From Chiridota heheva (taxonomy: Eukaryota > Echinodermata > Holothuroidea > Apodida > Chiridotidae), in contig JAIGNY010000168.1 of assembly GCA_020152595.1 (NCBI GenBank), positions 80,001-144,000 on the forward strand: 64,000 nucleotides of DNA. Direction: 5' to 3'. Below, one piece after another: positions 34,754 to 49,865 of the stretch. Under the pieces are notes generated by a model. The model saw nothing but the letters and a program-made list of their open reading frames with translations, did no database searches and was not told the origin of the DNA. Made by a program: the position numbers and the translations under genes. The stretch's first letter is position 1. Each line of letters opens with the position of its first letter.

Positions 34754-37700
34754 ATTCATTCACCTCCATTTGATGATAATAGTTATACTTTTACAAATCC
34801 CCTAGATTTCGACCCTACCCCTCATTATCAAGTTAATCCTGCTGTCTGTGACATCTACTCTATTCAAGAATTCAATGATTTGCCCGTCAACGAAAACATC
34901 TCTTTATTTCACTTAAATAGTCGTAGCCTTAACAAGAATTTCACCAGTATTTCAGACTTTTTATCTATTCTTAATACAGACTTTTCAGTTATTGGATTCA
35001 GTGAGACATGGTTCACTGACCATAATATTTCTCCTTATACATTTTGAAAATTACAACATTGTTGAGAAACATGGGGAAAATAGAGGGGTGGTGTATGTTT
35101 GTTTGTAAAAATAGGATTACCTTTACGAAACGTGATGATCTCTCTGTATGTTTTTGTTGAAAGCCTCTTCATTGAATTAAAAGTTAGTAGCTTCAAAAAA
35201 GATATTATTATTGGCATTGTATATAGACCTCCAAATAGCTCGATCACTTCTTTAATGAAAATCTAACACAAATTCTTAGCCAAATCAGTAGGGAAAACAA
35301 ACAATGTTTTCTCATTGGTGATTTTAACATTAATATTCTAAACCAATCTTCTTCTGAATTCATTAATGCTGTGTACTCAAGTGGTTACTATCCTTTGATT
35401 ACAAAACCCACTAGAGTGACTGGTACATCCGCTACTCTGATTGATAACATATTCACTAATGTATCCAGTGATACATTTACTTCAGGTGTTATAGTCACTG
35501 ATTTAACTGATCATTTCCCCATTTTCTGCAAGAGCCAAACAAAACAAAATATTAATCATGAAGGTCATAAATCTATACATTATTGTCAGGTAAATATTAA
35601 TACATTTATTAGTAAGGTTGGTAATGTCAATTGAATTTTGTAAACAATGAACATGATGTTAATAGTGCTTATGATGTATTTTATGATAAGCTATCTTTAT
35701 TATATGAAGAATGTTTTTCCTTTATTCAACATAAACAGAATAAACGTAAAAGACATCCATGGATTACTAGTGGTATTCTTACATCTATCAAAACCAAAAA
35801 TAAACTCTTGAAAATTTCTTTGAAAAATCCATCTGAATTAAACAAATCAAATTATCGCTCTTATAGAAATAAACTAAACCATGTCATTCGTATAGCCAAG
35901 AACAGTCATTTCTCGGGTAAATTCAAGAAATTGCAGCATGACCCTAAAGGTACATGGTCAGTCATAAACAATATATTGAATAAAGGAGAAAACAAAAACA
36001 ATTCAAGTATATCTGATTCTTTTACCGATGGTGATAATATTGTACATGATCCTGAAATCATAGCAAATGCTTTTAATGATTATTTTGTTAATATTGGTCC
36101 CTCACTTGCTAAAAATATTAAGTCTCACACTACCGCTAATGATTATCTTGGTGACGCCAATAATTCCTCTCTATTTCTATTTCCAGTTACAGATAATGAA
36201 ATTGTTGAAGTTGCCTCTCACTGTCTCAAATCTAATAAAGCTGCTGGCTTTGACGGTTTGAAACCAGATATTATCAAAAGTATAGTACATTTAATTGCAC
36301 CATCTCTGACACATATTTTCAACATTTCTTTATCTCATGGTGTTTTTCCTAATAGAATAAAACTTGCAAAGGTCATACCTATCTTTAAGAAAGGTGATGT
36401 AAAGTTGTAAAGTAATTATCGCCCAATATCTGTATTACCAAGTATGTCTAAATTATTAGAATGTATTGTTTATAACAGGCTCTTAGCATTCCTAAATAAG
36501 CATAACATTATATTTGATGGTCAATATGGTTTTCGTGCAGGTATATCCACCGAAATGGCCTTAGTTAATGTTATTGATAAAATATATGATGCTTTAGATA
36601 AGAAGCTCACCACTAGGCCTATTGGTATATTTTAGACATGTCGAAGGCATTCGACACCATTAATCATGATATTCTAATATCCAAGCTAGCACACTATGGT
36701 ATACGGGGATCAAGTCTGTGGTGGTTTTGTAGTTACATATATAATAGGAAACAATTCAGTGTTTATAATGGTATCAATTCTGAACATTTATCTATGAAGT
36801 GTGGAGTACCTCAAGGCTCCATTCTAGGCCCATTGTTGTTCATTCTATATATGAATGATATAAGTAATGTTTCCAGTACTTCATCACTTGTGCTATTTGC
36901 TGTTGATACTAACATTTTTTTCCTCTGGAAGAGATCCAAACTCTTTGCAAGAGAATATATGCAAAGAGCTCAATTACTTCTACGACTGGTTTAATGCGAA
37001 TAAATTATCATTGAATATTGATAAGACGAATTATATGGTATTTGGTAATCAGCAAAACAAGTTAAGTTTTAATATTGATATCAATGGTAAAAACATCATT
37101 CGAACTGATAAAATAAGATACCTTGGTGTTTAATAGACTCCAAACTCTCATGGTGTGACCACATTAATGCTGTATCTTCATCTCTTGCGAGATGTGGGAA
37201 TAGTATCTAAACTTAAGCACTATTTGCCTAAAAGCACTTTACCTTCTATTTATTCAAGTTTAATGTTACCCCATCTTTCATACTGTTTGGTTGTTTGGTC
37301 AGGTGCAAATAAAACTAACTTAAACAAACTGGTAATTTTGCAAAAGAAAGCTATCCGTCACGTAGCTGGTTGTGATCCTTGTGATCACACAAGTCCATTA
37401 CTTCCCTCTCTAAACCTACTTAAATTTACACATCTTATCAATGTTAGTATAGCTTCTTTTATTTTTAAATGTCTAAAAAGTAACTTGCCAAACAAGCTCA
37501 AAACGTTTTTCACCCAAAACAGTCAAATTCACAAATACAATACTAGACAATGCACTGACTGCCATGCATTCCCCACTTATAGTAACAATGCCCAATAAAG
37601 CTTACGAAATCGATTAGTCAATATCTGGAATTCTTTGCCATGTAGGGATAAAACGTTTAATTCTTTAATCAGTTTTAAGAGTCATTTAAAAAGGTACTTT

Positions 37701-38014
37701 ATGAGCAATCATCAACTTGTGGGGTGTGTGTGTGTGGGGAAGGGGGAGTAGATGGAATTGTGTGGGTGGGAAATACAAATTTAATTTGTTCTTTTGTATT
37801 TCTGTCTATATAGACAATAATGGGATGGGGGCTATTGAACTTTCTCCAAACTGTTCATATTATGGGGTGGGGAGAGGAGCTGGATGGGGTGGGTCTATTA
37901 AAAAAGAAAAGGTGTTTCTTTCTTGCTGTCTTGTACTATATGTAAGGGAGTGTTGTATCCTGTTAAGCTCACAAGAGTTTTTTTACAACACTCGACTTCA
38001 CAACATTCTACATT

Positions 38015-38108
<94 letters not shown>

Positions 38109-38262
38109 ATTATATATATGTATTTTTTCTATAACTTTATTTATGTATATCTGTTTTTTTTTTGGTGTAAATTGTCATTGTGTATTGTTTTGTATGCAAT
38201 TGTAATTTTATATGTACATGTAAATTGTAAATGTTGTGAAAAACCAAATAAATAAATCAAAT
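34754..38262 (+). mobile_element. Non-LTR retrotransposon (Jockey/CR1 group), copy A, dead
   Basis: Domains in order: an AP endonuclease (LFHLNSRSLNKN about 34912; GFSETWFTDH about 34995; GIVYRPPN about 35215; GDFNINIL about 35320; SATLIDNIFTN about 35425; LTDHFPIF about 35500), a linker (KRKRHPWITSGILTSIKTKN about 35745), and a reverse transcriptase (PIFKKGDV, SNYRPISVLP, GQYGFRAGISTEMAL, MSKAFDTINHDILISKL, GVPQGSILGPLLF, then FAVD in place of FADD about 36895), followed by a C-terminal region to about 37700. Lesions: TAA at 36408-36410, a frameshift near 36635, loss of a catalytic Asp, and frameshifts near 35034, 35150, 36990, 37130 and 37600. The 3' tail is A-rich (AAATAAATAAAT). No ORF1 or strong promoter was seen, so it may be 5'-truncated. 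Confidence 0.92.
38017..38102. repeat. (AT)n microsatellite in copy A
   Basis: About 85 bases of AT dinucleotide near the 3' end of retrotransposon copy A. Tyr-Ile repeat frames here are artefacts. Confidence 0.97.
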
Positions 38263-39831
38263 ATATTGAGCTACTACATCATTGATGTTCTATAGCATCA
38301 CAACATACTGACATATTAAAGCTTCCCTTGCATTTCCAACAAAATAAAATTAAACATCAAACATGTATTTATTTCCAAACAAGTCCAGCCTACTTGAATT
38401 AGCTACTCACCAATAAAAACAGGCTTCTAACCACCCCTGAAATAAATTTTGTGGTCATTCTTGAAGCTTAAAAACAACTAGAAATCCACTCACTCACAAA
38501 AATGACTAATACATAGAAGTTGTTACATACATTTCGTATTTATTTTACACAATTAAAGCATCAAATCATTTTACCAGGGCACCGACATCCAGGGCTTTGG
38601 TGGAGAGGCATGCCCCAATAATTGTGTAAGCAGCAATTTTTAAAAGAAGCCTCAGTTTTTACTTATTCGCACGATGGGTAATTGTCAACATTGCTCCCAG
38701 GCCAATCTCATGCTGAGGCGGGATTTGGAAACTGAAGTGGAGGAAGTCAAAAGTGTGTGTGTGTGTGTGTGAAAGGAGGGAGGGGGTCTACAAAATCACT
38801 TCAAAATGCAACACATCACAATGCAAAAGTATCAATTTGGACAAAAAGTGAGGGTGGGGAAAGTGCCCCCTTGCTCCCCTCAAATCCCGCCTATCTTCAA
38901 ACCATATAAGTAGGAACCATGGGGTCAGGAGCCAAGATTCCTCCACTTTATCGAAAACTGACAAAATGTCCCTTTTCTAAAATGAAAAGTGCCCCTCAAT
39001 TATTATCCAAGAAGCTCCCAAACTTTAACTGCCCACCAACAAAAACAGGCTTATGCTACCCCAAAATATATGTTGAGCTAATACACCATTGATGTTCTAG
39101 TTGTTCACTGTTGCGATTCATTGCAGCAATCTTCTCAGCTTCCGTACAGCAAGCTATGTGCCGTGTGCAGCATAAGCCACTTAATATCGGGTGCAACAGG
39201 ACAATTTGCTGTATTGACAAAGTGGGAAAGGAGTACGGTAGTTTATAACACACATACATACAATCTCAAACCCATGTGCGGAATTTGCCAGCAGAAAGTG
39301 GGGAAAAATCAAAAGTGTGTGTGTGGGAGGTGGAGGGGGAGGGAGGTGAGTCACAAAATCGCGCTAAGATACATCACATCACCATACAAAAGTACACATC
39401 TGGACAAAAAAGTGAGATGGGGAAGTAACCCTTGCTCCCCTAAAACCATGTGTAGGAACCATGGGACACGTTTCCTCCACAATTTCGGAAACTGACAAGA
39501 ATTCCCATTTTTAAATGAAAGTGCCCCCAATTACTATCAACAAGCGCCCTTGAACTTTATTTTGTGCTCCCTACTCTTGCCTCGAGTTCTTTCCGTCACC
39601 CTGACAGTTTGGGTCGCATAACAAAGCTATTGCTATGTCGTTGTTCAGGGATAAACCCAAATCAATTTTGCCCAGGGCCTGTAAGGTTTACCAACCCTTC
39701 CTGGTATTCTCAGCATTTTGTTGCGCCACTGCTAATCAAACATGTATTCCTTTTCTATAGCAACCCCAGACTACTCAATGTAACTCCCCACTGACCAACA
39801 CAAACAGTATTATACCCAAGCCCAAAACATA

Positions 39832-43450
<3,619 letters not shown>

Positions 43451-43936
43451 TAGGGCTACTACATCATTGATGTTCTATAGCATCACAACATACTGACATA
43501 TTAAAGCTCACGCTTGCATTTCCAACAAAATAAAATTAAACATCAAACATGTATTTATTTCCAAACAAGTCCAGCCTACTTGAATTAACTACTCACTAAT
43601 AAAAAACAGGCTTCTAACCACCCCGAAATATATTTTGTGGTCATTCTTGAAGCTTAAAAACAACTAGAAATCCACTCACTCACAAAAATGACTAATACAT
43701 AGAAGTTGTTACATACATTTCGTAATTATTTTACACAATTAAAGCATCATATCATTTTACCAGGGCACCGACATCCAGAGCTTTGGTGGGAGCATGCCCC
43801 CAATAATTGTGTAAGCAGCAATTTCCAAAAAAAAGCCTCAGTTTTTACTTATTCGCACGATGGGTAATTGTCAACATTGCTCCCGGGCCAATCACATGCT
43901 GAGGCGAGATTTGGAAACTGAAGTGGAGGAAGTCAA

Positions 43937-43938
<2 letters not shown>

Positions 43939-43970
<32 letters not shown>
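43939..43970. repeat. (GT)n microsatellite
   Basis: GTGTGTGTGT run in unit 3. The equivalent sites in units 1 and 2 (33672-33687 and 38754-38771) are shorter. Confidence 0.9.
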
Positions 43971-43972
<2 letters not shown>

Positions 43973-44441
43973 AGGGAGGAGGATTACAAAATCACTCTAA
44001 AATGCAACACATCACAATACAAAAGTATCAATTTGGACAAAAAGTGAAGGGGGGAAATTTCCCCCTTGCTTCCCTCAAATCCCGCCTATCTTCAAACCAT
44101 ATAAGTAAGAACCATGAAGCCAGGAGCCAAGATTCCTCCACTTTTTTGAAAACTGACAAAATGCCCCTTTTCTTAAATGAAAAGTGCCCCTCAATTACTA
44201 TCCAAGAAGCTCCCGAACTTTAACTCCCCACCAACAAAAACAGGCTTATGCCACCCCAAAATATATGTTGAGCTAATACACCATTGATGTTCTAGTTGTT
44301 CATTGTTGTGATGCATTGCAGCAACCTTCCGTTCAGCAAGCTATGTGCCGTGTGCAGCATAAGCCACTTAGTATCGGGTGCTACAGGACAATTGCTGTAT
44401 TGACAAAGTGGGAATGGAGTACGGTAGTTTATAACACACAT

Positions 44442-44775
44442 ACTGAACAATTCCTGCAATACATAGAGTCGGTAGCATAATTATCTCAGAGGTTTATCAT
44501 ATTCCGTAATGAAAACAGGAAAGGGAATTGCGTTTGCACTTTCCGCTGTATCGACGAGTGAAGTAAGCAGATCCCTGTAACCTAATTGATAATGCAGTAA
44601 TAGCGTATTTAGTAAACTGATTAAGAAAATGCATTCATAACTTAGCATAGCATATAGCAAAGTTTAAGGTCCCGAAAGCATCCAGTATCAAGACGGCAAC
44701 GGCCTTTGATAACCAGTTGTGAACGCACTGGTTGCGGCAAGCTTGCAGCTTAATGCTTGTGTATCAAGCATATGT
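44442..44775. other. Right flank of the tandem block
   Basis: Unique sequence, except that GGCCTTTGATAACCAGTTGTG at 44700-44721 also ends the dispersed repeat at 56331-56512. No gene seen. Confidence 0.45.
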
Positions 44776-45078
44776 GTAGAGGAGGGGAAGGGGTGGAGAG
44801 GGGAAGGGGTGGGGAGAGAAAGGGGTGGGGAGTGGGAGTTGTGGGGAGGGGAAGGGGGAGTTTTGGGGAGGGGAAGGGGTGGGGAGGGGAAGGGGTGGGG
44901 AGGGAAGGGGTGGGGAAGGGGTGGGGAGGAAGGGGTGGGGAGGGGAAGGGGTGGGGAGGGGAAGGGGTGGGGAGGGGAAGGGGTGGGGAGGGGAAGAGGT
45001 GGGGGGGGGAAGGGGTTGGGAAGGGAAGGGAGGGTAAGGGGTTGGGAGGGGAAGGGGTGGGGAGGAGGAAGGGGGTGC
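44776..45078 (+). repeat. G-rich minisatellite, about 16-bp unit
   Basis: Tandem copies of GGGGAAGGGGTGGGGA with small length changes and almost no C or T apart from one T per unit. Many runs of four G make it a strong G-quadruplex former. Frames of Gly (plus) and Pro-Ser (minus) are artefacts. Confidence 0.95.
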
Positions 45079-45374
45079 TTTCGAAAAATGAATAAGGGGA
45101 GGGGGTGCTTTTCCAAAAATGAATAACCTTCCCCTTTTGAAAAATGAAAAGTGCTCCTCAAGGTGCAAAAACTGGAGGAATGTGCGCACACTTAAAGAAA
45201 TATATCATAAAAGTGCCCCCTCAAAATGAAGTGCTCCTTTTACTTTGTTGTTTGCGTTCATTGATTCTATATAGGCTACAGACTGGGGACATGGAATCGT
45301 GCCACCACTTTTCAAAACTACTTCCTACAAATTTTATTTTTTGAATTCATTATCCCCATGCAAATAAACGCGTC
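45079..45374. other. Repeat-derived stretch
   Basis: Phrases such as AAAATGAAAAGTGCTCCTCA and AAGTGCCCCCTCAAAATG echo those inside the tandem units (for example 33895-33910), so this is probably another fragment of that repeat family. Confidence 0.45.
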
Positions 45375-45839
45375 TGTCCTGTTGCACCCGAATGGGAGAT
45401 CGAGACACACGCGCAGTGATTATAATTTAAATTTCTTTAGCAGTTTTTTTATATACAGTTTTTTTTGCTTGTCAAATTCTGTAATTCTATAGCTAAATAC
45501 TTTGGAAATGATAGTGAAATTAATATTTCTGTACAATTTGAGCTTTTGTTGGTGATTAAAATGTTCAAATCTGCTCCTCAAAAAATATTGAAATTAGTAT
45601 TTAAAGATTACGTTGAAAGTCAAATTTGCACTGGTGAAAAAAAAAAATAATCGTTCTGTTACACCAATAAAATTTGAATATTTCGCACGGTTTTCTCTAC
45701 CTTTGACTTCAACCTTTTTAACCGTTATGTATTTCTTTAGAGCGATTTGAATTTGGAAAGCTGCATTTGTGGGTTATACTGTAATGACACAAATTCTCCC
45801 GATCGGGAGATCTTTCGTTCGAAAGCGTAGATCGGACTG
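45375..45839. mobile_element. CAGT-ended MITE, copy 2
   Basis: Diverged copy of 30998-31477. It shares GGGAGATCGAGACA near the left, CAGTTTTTTTATATACAG-like sequence, TTTAACCGTTATGTATTTCT, AGAGCGATTTGAATTTGGAA, and GATCGGGAGATC near the right, ending CGGACTG. Its left terminus is less well kept. Confidence 0.75.
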
Positions 45840-45954
45840 TTAATGGGTACATTTTCTAGCTGAAACAAATCCGACAAGCATTTCGACATTATTTAAATTC
45901 AATTTATTTTTGAAATTACTTTATAGAATGAATACGATAGACAAATAAAACTAC

Positions 45955-46835
45955 GGGCGGCCGTTTGGGCAAAAATTATTAAGAAAAAAAAAAGAGTAAG
46001 AAACATAAATATAAGAATGAAATAAACAAAAAAGAAACCAATAAAAAAGTATGTTATAAGAAAAATTAGAAATTGAATATATAACAAATGAAAAGAAGTC
46101 AAAACAAAAGAAAGTAAGAACAATCAATAATAAGCAACATAAACTAAAAATGAAATGATTGAAAAAGAAACCAATAAAAAAAACGAATGTCAGAAGAAAA
46201 ATATAAATTGAATATGAAATAAGTGAAACAAATTCAATACAAAAGAATTTACGAAAAATCATTAATAAAAACATAAATTAAAAATGAAATGATTGAAAAG
46301 AAACCATTACAAAAAAGGATGTTATACAAAAAATAAAATTGAATATGCAATAAATAAAATAAAAAAATACGAAAGATAATAAGAAAAATATAAATTGAAT
46401 ATGAAATAAATTAAAAGAATTCAATACAGAAAAATTTAAGATAAATTAATAATAAAAACATAAACTAAAAATGAAATGATTGAAAAGAAACCAATACAAA
46501 AAGAATCTAAGACAAAATATAAACTAAAAAAGGATGTTAAACAAAATATAAACTAAAAATGAAACAAATAAAAAGAAACAAATGTGTAATTAAAGTATAT
46601 AGTAATAAGAAAACGACAAATTAGATATAAGATAAATAAAAGAAAACAAAATCCAAGTATTATAAAAACAGAAAATATATCTTCAAATATAACAACTTAT
46701 ATATAAACATTAATATATATAATAATACAAATGCTTCTATAAGCATTTTATCTTTAAGTTTGTCTTTAAATCTTTATCGTTAAATCAATATATCTTTAAA
46801 TCAATGTATCTTTAAATCAACGCAAATATTGTCAA
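45955..46835 (+). mobile_element. AT-rich dispersed element, copy 1
   Basis: It starts GGGCGGCCGTTTGGGCAAAA and continues with many AGAAACCAATAAAAAA and AAATATAAATTGAATATGAA phrases, ending in TCTTTAAATCAATGTATC motifs. Copies are at 55060-55758 (same direction) and 57422-58271 (opposite direction). No coding capacity. This copy lacks the GCGCAGCACTTTGCGCACC end seen in the others. Confidence 0.82.
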
Positions 46836-47814
46836 AATGGACCAGCAGTACAAAATAAACACAGTAAAACCTCATTTTTTGGGACATGCACTATACGGAA
46901 ATGATTTTTTTAAAACATTTTTTTATTAACAAATGACACCTGCACTACGAAAATGGTAAAAAAGGCACCTACTCGGGCGGCACATACCTCACATTGAAAG
47001 TTCCCCCTTCTCCCCGGGGACTACTTAAGCTCTACATAAGGTAAATTATTTGACTCTGTCGTTCAAAGAATTTTTGATATAAAAAATGATAAGACTGAGC
47101 CAGATAACAGTAAAGATTCAAAACAGTGTGCATATTGCTCTCCTAATTCTGTCCCAAGTTCAGAGGGAAATACACGCAAGTTGAAAATTAATATATATAG
47201 AATAAACAACTTTTAAAGGCATATGGACGATTAACAATTGGGATGCTTTTTCATATATAGTTTTTGATGTATGACAGTTAAAGTCTTCTTAAACAGTTAA
47301 AACAAATTCTCATCTTTGACCAGTTGATTTGGTCATTCAAAGAAATTAGACTATAAAATAAGCAGAATGTCTAAACAAAGTAGTTTTGACGGAAACGATT
47401 CAAAATGTCTCCTCTCCATTGAGGGCAATATACTTAAGTTTACATTTATTTAAAATAAAAGAAAATGTATTAACAATTATTTTTAAAGACCTATGGACGA
47501 TGAGCAATTAGGATGTTTAAAAAAAAAATATATGTTGTGCTGTTTGATGGCTTAATCTCTTCTTATATTAAATTCTCAGCTTGAAAAGGAGATAAAATGA
47601 AAATAATTGTTGATGGTAAAGATTCAAAACAGTTTATCTGTTGCCCTCCATCAGTCCATTAGGGAAAATGCACTTAAGTTGATATTCATTTCAAATAAAA
47701 ATAAAACACATTAACAATTTTGAAAGGTTCATAGACGATAAGTAATCTGGTAATTAAGATTTTTTTTTTTTTTAAATATGTTGTGACGTAACAGATGTAA
47801 GACAGGAATGATAG
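46836..47814. other. AT-rich DNA with weak internal repetition
   Basis: Three loosely similar stretches (near 47195, 47430 and 47690) share a pattern of 'AAGTT.A.ATT..T.T..AATA', 'TTAACAATT' and 'ATGGACGAT.A', at about 240-bp spacing, suggesting an old tandem repeat. No gene. Confidence 0.4.
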
Positions 47815-47934
47815 CCCTGTCTGGTCATACGTTACGAAGTTGAACATTAAGTGAATATTCCCGTAAATCCTATTACATATGAAAGTGAAAATTTACAGGA
47901 ATATTCCTTTACTGAAATATATGGCCAGACAGGG
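47815..47934. repeat. 120-nt fold-back with nested inverted arms
   Basis: Outer arms CCCTGTCTGGTCATA (47815-47829) and TATGGCCAGACAGGG (47920-47934) pair with one mismatch. Inner arms GAATATTCCCGTAAAT (about 47852) and ATTTACAGGAATATTC (about 47891) pair with one mismatch. This could be a MITE remnant or a transcribed hairpin. Confidence 0.75.
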
Positions 47935-48747
47935 TCTGACAGACAATTTTGTAGCAGGGCAACTATTCGTTTTGCAACAACTGACATTGCATCATCACAG
48001 TCCATCATATTCTCCTTGCTTGCCCCTGTACATCCTTCCCGGAGCTTCCCTCGCTCCCCACAACTTAATAGCCGAACTCTTCCAGAAAAACCCTCCAGTT
48101 AAAATAATCTCCTTCGTGCACCATGCTTCCCTCTACACCCATATTTAGTCCTCCTCTCCCAACCCCCTTTTCACTACTTTTTTTTTCGTTTCGCTCGCCC
48201 ATGCACTTCCTCTCTCGATCCCAGCTTTCTGGTTTTTAGTTTCCGTGTTTCTCTCAATCTCCCCCTGTTTTCTTTTCTTCCTACCTCTGAAATGATCTAA
48301 CCTCTCAGGCACAATTTGAATTTGACCCTCGCTGTCGTGGTGCCGTTAAGCCCTTATCAAACAAACAAACAATGGAATCGTTACCGTCAAAAACTTAGCC
48401 ATCATTATTTATTTTTTTATAGTGGAAATTCTTTAAACGACATTTGAATTGAAGCTGAAAATTTCATTGAAGCTTTCATTCCAATTGTCCATATATAATA
48501 TATCTTTGAAAATTGTAAATGTATTTTCATTTAAAATCAACTTCAACTTGCGTATGCATTTAGGAAGGCAAAATACTAATTTGAATGTTTCACGTCAAAA
48601 CATGTATGATCTAGGTTAAAAATTCAAATTATTTTTTATAGTAGATATTCTTTTAACGATATTCAAAAAATCTAAGCTAAAACTTTAATTTCGCAGAGTC
48701 ATTGCGGTAAATGACCTACTTCCAGGCACTGTAAATTCACAAGATGC
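47935..48747. other. Unassigned DNA
   Basis: A C/T-rich stretch at 48000-48290 and AT-rich sequence to 48740. Short open frames near 47880-48150 show no family similarity. Confidence 0.4.
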
Positions 48748-48899
48748 ACTTGAGGACGGCGACCAGGCACTTGAGGACGGCGACCAGGCACTTGAGGACG
48801 GCGATCAGGCACTTGAGGACGGCGACCAGGCACTTGAGGACGGCGACCAGGCACTTGAGGACGGCGACCAGGCACTTGAGGACGGCGACCAGGCACTTA
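48748..48899. repeat. 21-bp minisatellite, 7 copies
   Basis: ACTTGAGGACGGCGACCAGG plus C, repeated with a single substitution noticed (GATC for GACC in one unit). It is strikingly GC-rich against its AT-rich surroundings. A 7-residue repeat on each strand (HLRTATR; VPGRRPQ) follows from the unit length. Confidence 0.97.
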
Positions 48900-48955
48900 C
48901 AAATTTTGCAACATTTCCCGAAAATCTAAGGAAAATTTCCGAAAAAGTATGAAAA
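48900..48955 (+). repeat. A-rich repeat patch
   Basis: CATTTCCCGAAAATCTAAGG and following bases, of the type at 11680-12950, directly next to the 21-bp minisatellite. Confidence 0.5.
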
Positions 48956-48957
48956 TA

Positions 48958-49145
48958 CTGAAAACAACAGTCAGCATTCAGCGTGTCATTTCAAGAGTAC
49001 CCCTCGTCATCTGGATATGTCCTTCACCCGACTGGAAAATAATGGCTGTAGCGGCGCCCGGTATGGGCCTATGTGACCCTCAGATTAATAGTCTGATGCT
49101 CTATCAGTCTATGGCCTGAGCTAACCAGGCTCTACATTATTTCTG
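48958..49145 (-). mobile_element. tRNA-Lys-derived SINE, copy 1
   Basis: The tRNA-like head is at 49050-49133 on the minus strand. AGCCTGGTTAGCTCAGG, then AGAGCATCAGACTATTAATC and GAGGGTC, then ACCGGGCGCCG matches tRNA-Lys with an insertion and a damaged anticodon. The body to the left (CAGTCAGCATTCAG, CATCTGG.TATGTCCTTCA, AATGGCTGTAGCGGCGCCCG) is shared with the copy at 49525. Confidence 0.75.
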
Positions 49146-49154
49146 ATTACGGGC

Positions 49155-49250
49155 AACATACAGCATTAAGTGCATAGTGGACTTTAAGCCGTTTCACCCC
49201 TGAAAAAGGTCTGATGCTCTACCTACTGAGCTAACCGTGCTCTACGTACA
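49155..49250 (-). mobile_element. tRNA-Lys-derived SINE, fragment
   Basis: GCACGGTTAGCTCAGTAGGT on the minus strand (about 49220-49240) has a perfect A box, then AGAGCATCAGACC, after which the tRNA similarity stops. Only the head half remains. Confidence 0.6.
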
Positions 49251-49338
49251 CCATCATTATAAAAACTGTCCGTCTAAGTTAGACGATGTAAAACAGCTAC
49301 AAAACAAGTCACACTCTTCTCCTGATTACTCTCTTCTC

Positions 49339-49508
49339 ACGGTCCCTCTATTGCCCCGGTCCCTCTCTTGCCCTGGTCCCTCTCTTGCCCTGGTCCCTAT
49401 CTTGCTCTTGTCACTATTTTCCCAGGTCCCTCTCTTCTCGTGGTCCATTCCTTTCCAGGGTTCCTCTCATTTCCATGATCCCTCTCTTCCCCTGGTCCCT
49501 CTCCCGAA
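49339..49508. repeat. Pyrimidine-rich minisatellite, about 17-bp unit
   Basis: Repeats of GGTCCCTCTCTTGCCCT with CCCGG, TCTCG or TTCCA variants. It sits between two SINE pieces. Confidence 0.85.
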
Positions 49509-49524
49509 AATGTATTAAAGTAAT

Positions 49525-49722
49525 GAAAATAACTAGTCAGCATTCAGTGTTTTATTCCAAGAATATACATCCGAATAATATCAATAATTCGGCTCAGTCA
49601 TCTGGCTATGTTCCTTCAGCTGACCGAAAAAAGAATGGCTGTAACGGCGCCCGATATGGAACTTGAACCAATGACATTTAGATTAAAAGTCTGATGCTCT
49701 ACCTACTGAGCTAACTAGGCTC
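49525..49722 (-). mobile_element. tRNA-Lys-derived SINE, copy 2 (best preserved)
   Basis: The tRNA-like head at 49649-49720 (minus strand) is 72 bases with anticodon loop CTTTTAA (UUU, Lys), A box TAGCTCAGTAGG and B box GGTTCAAGTTCC. The acceptor pairing has one mismatch, and the anticodon and T stems each have one, so it is not a clean tRNA gene. The body to the left matches copy 1. Internal A and B boxes would serve as the RNA polymerase III promoter. Confidence 0.8.
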
Positions 49723-49865
49723 TACAAATATCTTCTTCAGAGCAGCAAACAACATTCAAGTTCTTATGAGGAGGGTGAAGGCAGTGGCGTAGCCAGCATT
49801 AAAAACGTGAGGGTTCCAAGAAGGTTCTAAACAACCTCCCATGACAAAGTGTTCAAATTTGTCCC

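Larger units (their letters stand above)
34175..39260 (+). repeat. Tandem unit 2 (5.09 kb, with retrotransposon)
   Basis: Same start and end as unit 1, but interrupted at about 34754-38262 by a non-LTR retrotransposon. Flanking parts match unit 3 almost base for base at an offset of about 5087. Confidence 0.92.

Noticed and set aside
44688..45191. Pro/Gly-rich proteins
   Set aside because: Translation of the G-rich minisatellite in all frames.
49649..49720. Functional tRNA-Lys(UUU) gene
   Set aside because: Mismatches in the acceptor, anticodon and T stems, and the attached body shared with another copy, point to a SINE.
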